From: Owenia fusiformis
Taxonomy: Eukaryota > Annelida > Polychaeta > Sabellida > Oweniidae
Direction of reading: 5' to 3'
NCBI GenBank assembly: GCA_903813345.2
Contig: CAIIXF020000002.1
Location: 20,848,455 to 20,912,454, forward strand
DNA length: 64,000 nucleotides
The position numbers were made by a program, and so were the translations under genes. This document shows, in pieces, positions 58,340-64,000 of this stretch. The number at the start of each line of letters is the position of its first letter. Position 1 is the first letter of the stretch. Under the pieces are notes generated by a model. That model was not told where the DNA came from. It did no database searches and saw only the letters and a list, made by a program, of their open reading frames with translations.

Positions 58340-59020
58340 TTGAGTGGAACACAACTGTAAGTGGAACACCTTTGTAAGTGAAACACCTCTGTAAGTGGAA
58401 AGTATTTGTAAGTGAAACACCTCTGTATGTGAAACACCTCTGTAAGTGAAACACATTTGTAAGTGAAACTACTTTATAAGTGGAACACCTCTGTATGTGG
58501 AACACCTCTGTATGTGAAACACCTCTGTAAGTGGAACACATTTGTAAGTGGAACTACTTTATTAGTGGAACACCTCTGTAAGTGGAACATATTTGAAAGT
58601 GAAACACCTCTGTTAGTGAACACCTCTACATGTGGAACACATTTGTAAGTGAAACACCTTTGTAAGTGAAACACCTCTGTTAGTGAACACCTCTACATGT
58701 GAAAACACATTTGTAAGTGAAACACCTTTGTAAGTGAAACACCTCTGTAAGTGAACACCTCTACATGTACAACACCTTTATAAGTGAAACACCTCTGTTA
58801 GTGAACACCTCTACATGTACAACACCTTTATAAGTGAAACACCTCTGTTAGTGAACACCTCTGTATGTGGGACACCTCTGTAAGTTGAACCCCTTTGTAA
58901 GTGGAACACTTATCAGAGTTCCATGACCAATTTACTTAATGTCAAATGAACATCTATGGTGGAACACCTCACAATTGGAACATTTTTTAGAAGTACCAAA
59001 GGTGTTTAACTCATACAGGA
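58340..59020 (+). repeat. 16-bp minisatellite grown from a pogo-like MITE
   Basis: About 33 units of GTAAGTGGAACACCTCT, with GTGAAACACC and ACATGTACAACACC variants, cover about 58340-58910. Then comes a normal MITE right half (CAGAGTTCCATGACCAATTTAC, ATGTCAAATGAACATC, AGGTGTTTAACTCATACAGG). The unit is the subterminal word of that family, repeated far beyond the two or three copies in ordinary members. Open frames on both strands here are artefacts. Confidence 0.85.
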
Positions 59021-59323
59021 TTGACTTGCATCGAATACAGTGTCTGTGACATGTGAATCACAGCTGTGCCATTTTACAGACCCTGCTGTCATTTTTGTAT
59101 TATTAAAACAAGAAACGAGGACATCATGTTAGATCAGTAACATTAACAGCCAAGTGGGTGATATCAATGGCTCATGCAAGTGAGCTAATAATAAAATGGA
59201 TGCTCTTTGTGGCCCATTACCCATCATATTACACCCACATTTGATCTGAAAATTACGATATTAAGGATATGTATTAACTCTTCAAAAAATGTGTTACCAA
59301 TTTATGGTATCATTTTGCTTCTA

Positions 59324-59350
59324 TCTTTAATATCAATATGATATTAAAGA
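59324..59350. repeat. 12-bp perfect hairpin
   Basis: TCTTTAATATCA and TGATATTAAAGA flank three bases. A/T-rich, so it may be chance. Confidence 0.6.
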
Positions 59351-59903
59351 TGCAGTATACCATAGGTTTCCCTCCCAGACAATCAATGATGCCCCATTAT
59401 AATTGCTTATATATCTTACATACCTTAGATCTACTTTGATACCTATCTATATATATTCTATTGAGGTGAATATATATTCAGTATATTTCCCGCAGCTCAA
59501 TCGGTCAGTACAATTGCAAAATTAGCACTGTACAAGGGGGATTTGGGACTTTTTCGTTGATACGTAGATAGGTGAATATGTGGTTTAACTCAAAAAAGGC
59601 CAGAGGGTTTCGTTTGTGGTCTCATGTGGTGGCTTTTTAAGAAAAGGATTAATTTGATCAGAGAGCAACAGAAACAACATGTCACATTTCATTTGTGCAA
59701 CCTAAGGCGAAAATAGTTTTTCTAATAATTGGGACATCGTCCAGGGACTCGTTTTTCTCCAAAAGGCTATTACGTTCTAACAATATTAATATCAAATAGT
59801 CAGTTTCCCATATGCCATTCAATTCAAATTGCAAATGATAGAATACAGAGGAAAATCATCAAGAATTAGTCAACTTTTTAAGCTCACAATTATTAACAAA
59901 GTA

Positions 59904-60074
59904 CAGGGGTCTCACTAGAATTTCTCTTAGCAGGCTAAATAAATGAAAACAACAGGCAAAATTAATAGAAATCATAAATTTAACATAGAAAGTTGAAAAG
60001 TCCCTGAAAACAGGCCATTTTGTGAAAACAACCAGTGAATATTGCCTGTTGCCTTGCTGCTAATTAAACCCCTG
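59904..60074. mobile_element. relative of the 55139 element
   Basis: It starts CAGGGGTCTCACTAGAATTTC and ends TAATTAAACCCCTG. It shares AATAAATGAAAACAACAGGC, AGTTGAAAAGTCCCT and TTTTGTGAAAACAAC with the first copy at about 80-85%. Its right end abuts a pogo-like element, so the target duplication cannot be read cleanly. Confidence 0.7.
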
Positions 60075-60230
60075 CAGTAATACCTGTATATCCCAACACC
60101 TCTCACTTCTTGGTCCAAACTTTATTATCTACCATTGGCTCACATATTAGGAACCCTTGAAATGTGAACACCTTCTAATCTGAACACTTTGGCCAATGCC
60201 TATGTCATTCAGATTATACAGGTTTTACTG
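60075..60230 (+). mobile_element. pogo-like MITE, second subfamily
   Basis: It starts CAGTAATACCTGTATATCCC and ends GATTATACAGGTTTTACTG followed by TA. Interior: GGAACCCTTGAAATGTGAAC and CTAATCTGAACACTTTGG. Confidence 0.7.
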
Positions 60231-60232
60231 TA

Positions 60233-60406
60233 CAGTGAAATCTATAAAGTGGAATATCTGTAAAAATGGAAAACCTCTGTTAGATGAACACTCCCAAGAC
60301 CAACTGATTTAATGTTTAATGAAAAGTGAACATCGCCCAAGAGGTACCAAAGGTGTTCCACTTAAAAATGTTCCACTTAGATGTTCCACTTAGAAACATT
60401 CTACTG
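60233..60406 (+). mobile_element. pogo-like MITE, first subfamily, abutting the previous one
   Basis: CAGTGAAATCTATAAAGTGG follows the single TA (60231-60232) that also ends the previous element. It closes GAAACATTCTACTG then TA. Interior: CCAAGACCAACTGATTTAAT and AGGTGTTCCACTTA. Confidence 0.7.
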
Positions 60407-60821
60407 TATATAGAAATGCAAAAAGGTATATCCTAAAACTGTTGCACATTGTGAACAGAGCAAATTGAAAGGTAATTACCCTGATTTCATATATACACAC
60501 TCAACTTTAACTATACTAATGATTTTGAATTTTCAAGTTAACATGGTCTAAAAAAATCTCAAATGTATCTTCATGACCTTTTATAGGCGTTAGAATATGA
60601 AATGGACATTAGTAATAATCTTTAGCAGACAATGCAATGTCATGATTTTCTAATTTAATATTCTGATTAGACATAAGCTACAACCAAATTCACAGTATAT
60701 AAAGAGTATGGTGCCATACAGTGTTCACGGTACTGTATGGTACTGTTTAAGTCTACAGTACCAGACAGTCCCTTAACAAATATGGTACTGTATAGTAATG
60801 TTAGAGATTGGCTGTATTGGT

Positions 60822-61055
60822 CAATATCTCTGATAAAGAGCACAGATAAAATATTATTTTTAAAGGGTAATTTGTTGATCAATATCTCTGATAAAGAGCA
60901 CAGATAAAATATTATTTTTAAAGGGTCATTTGTTGATCAATATCTCTGATAAAGAGCACAGATAAAATATTATTTTTAAAGGGTCATTTGTTGATCAATA
61001 TCTCTAATAAAGAGCACAGATAAAATATCATTTTCAAAGGGTAATTTGTTATTGT
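60822..61055. repeat. 58-bp tandem repeat, about 4 copies
   Basis: CACAGATAAAATATTATTTT starts at 60841, 60899, 60957 and 61015, an exact 58-bp period, with one or two differences per unit. It is a recent expansion. Confidence 0.92.
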
Positions 61056-61135
61056 AATCTACATGCAGTGAAGAATATCACAACCAGATACACAAGGCAC
61101 AGTAGCATATATTACATATGAAGCGATGTATAGTA

Positions 61136-61313
61136 CAATTACCTGTCTAATCTGAACACTTTTGGCCAGTCTAAGAGACATTTTTGTAGGTGTTTACATT
61201 TCAAGATTTAGTAACATGTAAATCAATGGGAAAAAATAAATTTTAGACCGAGAAAAAATGTTCACATTGAGAGGTTGTGATAAGAAAGGTGTTCGGATGT
61301 ACAGGTTTCACTG
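61136..61313 (+). mobile_element. pogo-like MITE, second subfamily
   Basis: The left end CAATTACCTGTCTAATCTGA follows TA. The interior has TAACATGTAAATCAATGGGA and GACCGAGAAAAAATGTTCAC. The right end is ATGTACAGGTTTCACTG, followed by TT (altered TA). Confidence 0.65.
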
Positions 61314-61319
61314 TTTCTT

Positions 61320-62599
61320 GTCGCATTCTAAGAAAGACAAATCAGGATTAATTAACCTGAGACATGCTTAGTATTCTAGCCAACATGGGAATCAGCCATA
61401 AAACGAGATATATTATTGTTAGTATTCTATATTAAAAGCAGTCCTATGGCGTTATACAGGCTTTATAGACAATTAGCTTCCCTTGAAGACGACTCTCTGA
61501 TCACGTTCATTCTATATCATTCAGTTTTAAAGTTTTTTTTTAAAAATGATGATTTTTGATGTTTTCAATTGTATTAAACAGACTTTTTGACAATTCATTC
61601 CTTGTGCATTCATACATGAGACATTATTGCATCATCTGGGAGAATATTGCTGAAAAGGAAGGACTGGTATTTCTCAATATGGAATCTTTCTGTTTCTCTA
61701 GACACATTGCTGAGAAGAAATGAGATGACGTGGTTTAAATGTGAACCCCCTTTGTTAGTTTTCAGATTCGCCCCTGCATATAATAGTTAATTATAACATG
61801 TTTACAATTGCATGTATAAATGACATATTGTGAAAAATAACATATTTAGATCTGCATGTATTGTATGACTTCTGTTTACTTTGACCAAAAGTCCTTGAAA
61901 TAGAACAAAGCCTCCTTAATGAAAAATAAATGACGCTATTTGTCCTTAGGTTCTAACATACCATTGGAAAGGTGAGAGTGTCAGCCTTAATGATCAGGCC
62001 TACGTTCAGAGGTTTACTGGTCACAACATTGAAAATTAACCCTGGTTAGATCGGTCTTCAACACAAAAATGCTCTAGGAATTGCAAACCCTGTATCTTTT
62101 AACGACTATACCCGTTATACATTTGACAAATGATAGTTTAGGGAAACTTAGGCTTCTAGATTATGTCTTGCAGACCCCCTTCAAAGAGACCTCTCACTAC
62201 TTGTTCACAGATTGCATGACAAATGCAAATACAAATATTGAATATCCTTGTACTTAGTGTTCATATTTATATTCTTGCAATATTTTCCTGCAAAATTAAT
62301 ATCTCAGGTCATTCTGTGCTTTAAAAAGTCAAAAGGGTAAGATATATCTTATAGTATATTTACTCTACAGGAAATAAATATTCTAAGAATAAAAAAATAA
62401 GGTGACAAGGAACAGCTTTACTATATTTTTAATAATATTTATTGAACTTTAATAAAGTTATTAATATAATTGTGAAACTTATTCTGTTGACATTTTGAGA
62501 AATATGACTCAACATGATCCGATGAAATAAATAAGGATTATTGAAACATTCCTGATAAAGATACAAATAACAAGAAATGAATAATCCCTGTCATGAAAA
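61320..62599. other. non-coding stretch, nothing recognised
   Basis: No element or frame with domain character was seen. Confidence 0.5.
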
Positions 62600-62800
62600 T
62601 CTCACAACAGTCAAGTTTAAAATGTAAAATTGAGTGAAAAGTAGTAAAATTGAACAAGGAATGAAAACTGAATATGTGAAGTTGACACTCACAATTGAAT
62701 AGAAATGTCAGAAAATCAGAAACTTTAATGAAATTATAATGAGAAATTACGTAAAATATAATGAGCAGACGGATATTTCAAAATGGAAGCAAATAGCAAA
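62600..62800 (+). repeat. dispersed family A, degraded copy
   Basis: TGAACAAGGAATGAAAACTG, GAAGTTGACACTCACAATTG and AGAAATGTCAGAAAATCAG, ending ATGAGCAGACGGATATTTC. This is the same order and end block as at 2460-2640. Confidence 0.55.
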
Positions 62801-64000
62801 TGAGAGTTTTCTTATTAACCTTGAACAGTCTAGAGCAGCGTGTGGAAGGTCATGAATAATTCCGTAATATAAGCTAATGTCAACTTGAATAAAAAGATAT
62901 TTAGTTTAGACACATCAACAAATATGTTAAAAGAAGGCGAGAATTGGGATTTAGTTACAGTTTTTTGTATCTTTCAATAACTTTTTTAAGTTGATCTACT
63001 TAAACACTCCAGGTCTTCTTTGTCTGAGAATTATACCTAGTATAGAGAACTTCTCATGTTGATCTTTGTGCAAATATAAATATTTTGCTGATAGTTTAGC
63101 TAAATAATTTGCCATGTAAATATTACTCAGAAATGCAAGAAAATGAAAAATTTCTTATTGAGACTTCTATCAATTAGTTTTTTAACATAAATACTGTTCT
63201 TAACAAAAATAATCATTTTCACCCCCTTAAATATAAGACTAGCACACTAGCGCTGTGCATCAAAGTTTAACCATACTAAAATGATGTTCTGTGTAATTGT
63301 ACATCGTGAATCCGTTTGACCATCCTAAAATTTTGTCTACACAAGACTGTTGTATATTGCGAGTTTGACCATAAAAATATCGACAGTTATTTGTCATTCT
63401 ACTTCCTGAAAGTCACAGTGACATAGACTTGATAAGTTTACGAGATATTGGTGACCTCGTTCACTAGATTCACAAGAGAAACAAGACAAGATCCTTTACT
63501 TTATGAGGACAGCACACTTTAACATGCCCCTATTTCTCAATTACAGTATGTGAATTCCCTTAGGCAATCAAAGGTACACTCCCCAATATAAGTTCGACAA
63601 CTGGGAATTTTCATTGGATAGGCTATCAATGTCTGAATCTTTTTTTTATTCCTTTATTTTCCAAAGTTCAGATTTTATGAATTTTTCAAAATCACCAAAA
63701 GTAAACATGCTGTGATAAGTGATCCTTAAGGGGGACTTTCAGTTAAAAAACTTATGGAGGGGAGTGTATCAAGAGAACTTTAGCCAGGCATAAAGCAGGT
63801 GAGGTGACTGTCTCTCTAATGACATTAAACAGATGATGTGTCAACAGGTCTGTAAATCAACCCAATGTACTGAACATTCTACAGGGAGCCAGTCGGATAG
63901 ATCCGCCAAATTCAGACAGTTATATCTTGGATTGTGTTACTTTCTAACAATAAAGACAGGCATGTCTCATAGGTCTACACATTATCTCAAAAAAATAGAC
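62801..64000. other. non-coding stretch, nothing recognised
   Basis: AT-rich to the window edge with no array, element end or coding frame that I can support. Confidence 0.5.

Noticed and set aside
58302-58674. Open frames of repeated Cys-Gly-Thr-Pro-Leu / Phe-His-Leu-Gln-Arg peptides on both strands
   Set aside because: They come from the 16-bp minisatellite; openness on both strands and exact periodicity show they are not genes.

Overview
The window is AT-rich metazoan nuclear DNA, probably from a marine invertebrate. The reasons are one intronless seven-transmembrane receptor gene, a broken transposase-like gene with GT-AG introns, many short inverted-repeat DNA elements of types widespread in such genomes (ends such as CAGTGGCGGATCC and CAGGCCCGTAGCCAGG), and dense minisatellites. 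There is no sign of operons or ribosome-binding sites. I cannot fix the phylum.

Layout. 1-33 kb is gene-free and repeat-rich: hairpin elements, tandem arrays with units from about 14 to 172 bp, and three dispersed families. The first is a pogo/Tigger-like MITE family (ends CAGTAAAACCTGT, TA target). The second, called family A here, is a 150-170 bp sequence ending in GAGCAGACGGACAT; it has locally expanded into tandem arrays. The third, family B, is a degenerate sequence rich in GTCACCACCT and GTTACAGATGCC. 33.0-41.9 kb holds a 552-bp tandem duplication whose second copy is split by a 7,791-bp DNA transposon (33640-41430). The transposon has 28-bp perfect terminal inverted repeats and a TTAA target duplication, and the first duplication copy is a natural empty site. 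Inside lies a decayed, spliced gene of an uncharacterised RNase-H-like/zinc-finger family (SDNAGCYH motif, then a GK--CD block, then a C2H2 finger). A stop codon stands where the third putative catalytic acid would be.

42-50 kb is again MITEs, a tRNA-like sequence and arrays. The only intact gene I can support is at 51546-53588 (+): a single-exon, 680-residue, rhodopsin-like orphan GPCR. It has a third intracellular loop of about 330 residues, and its DRY, CWxP and NPxxY switch motifs are all replaced. A possible 5'-UTR splice acceptor lies upstream and an AATAAA signal downstream. 54-64 kb is non-coding, with further MITEs. These include a second insertion dated by a paralogous empty site (55139-55314) and a minisatellite of about 570 bp that seems to have grown out of the pogo-like repeat (58340-58910).

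The genes do not form a pathway. The window is best read as one receptor locus in a landscape shaped by DNA transposons and by tandem duplication of their parts. All family names for repeats are inferred from ends and target duplications read by eye; no alignment or database search was run.
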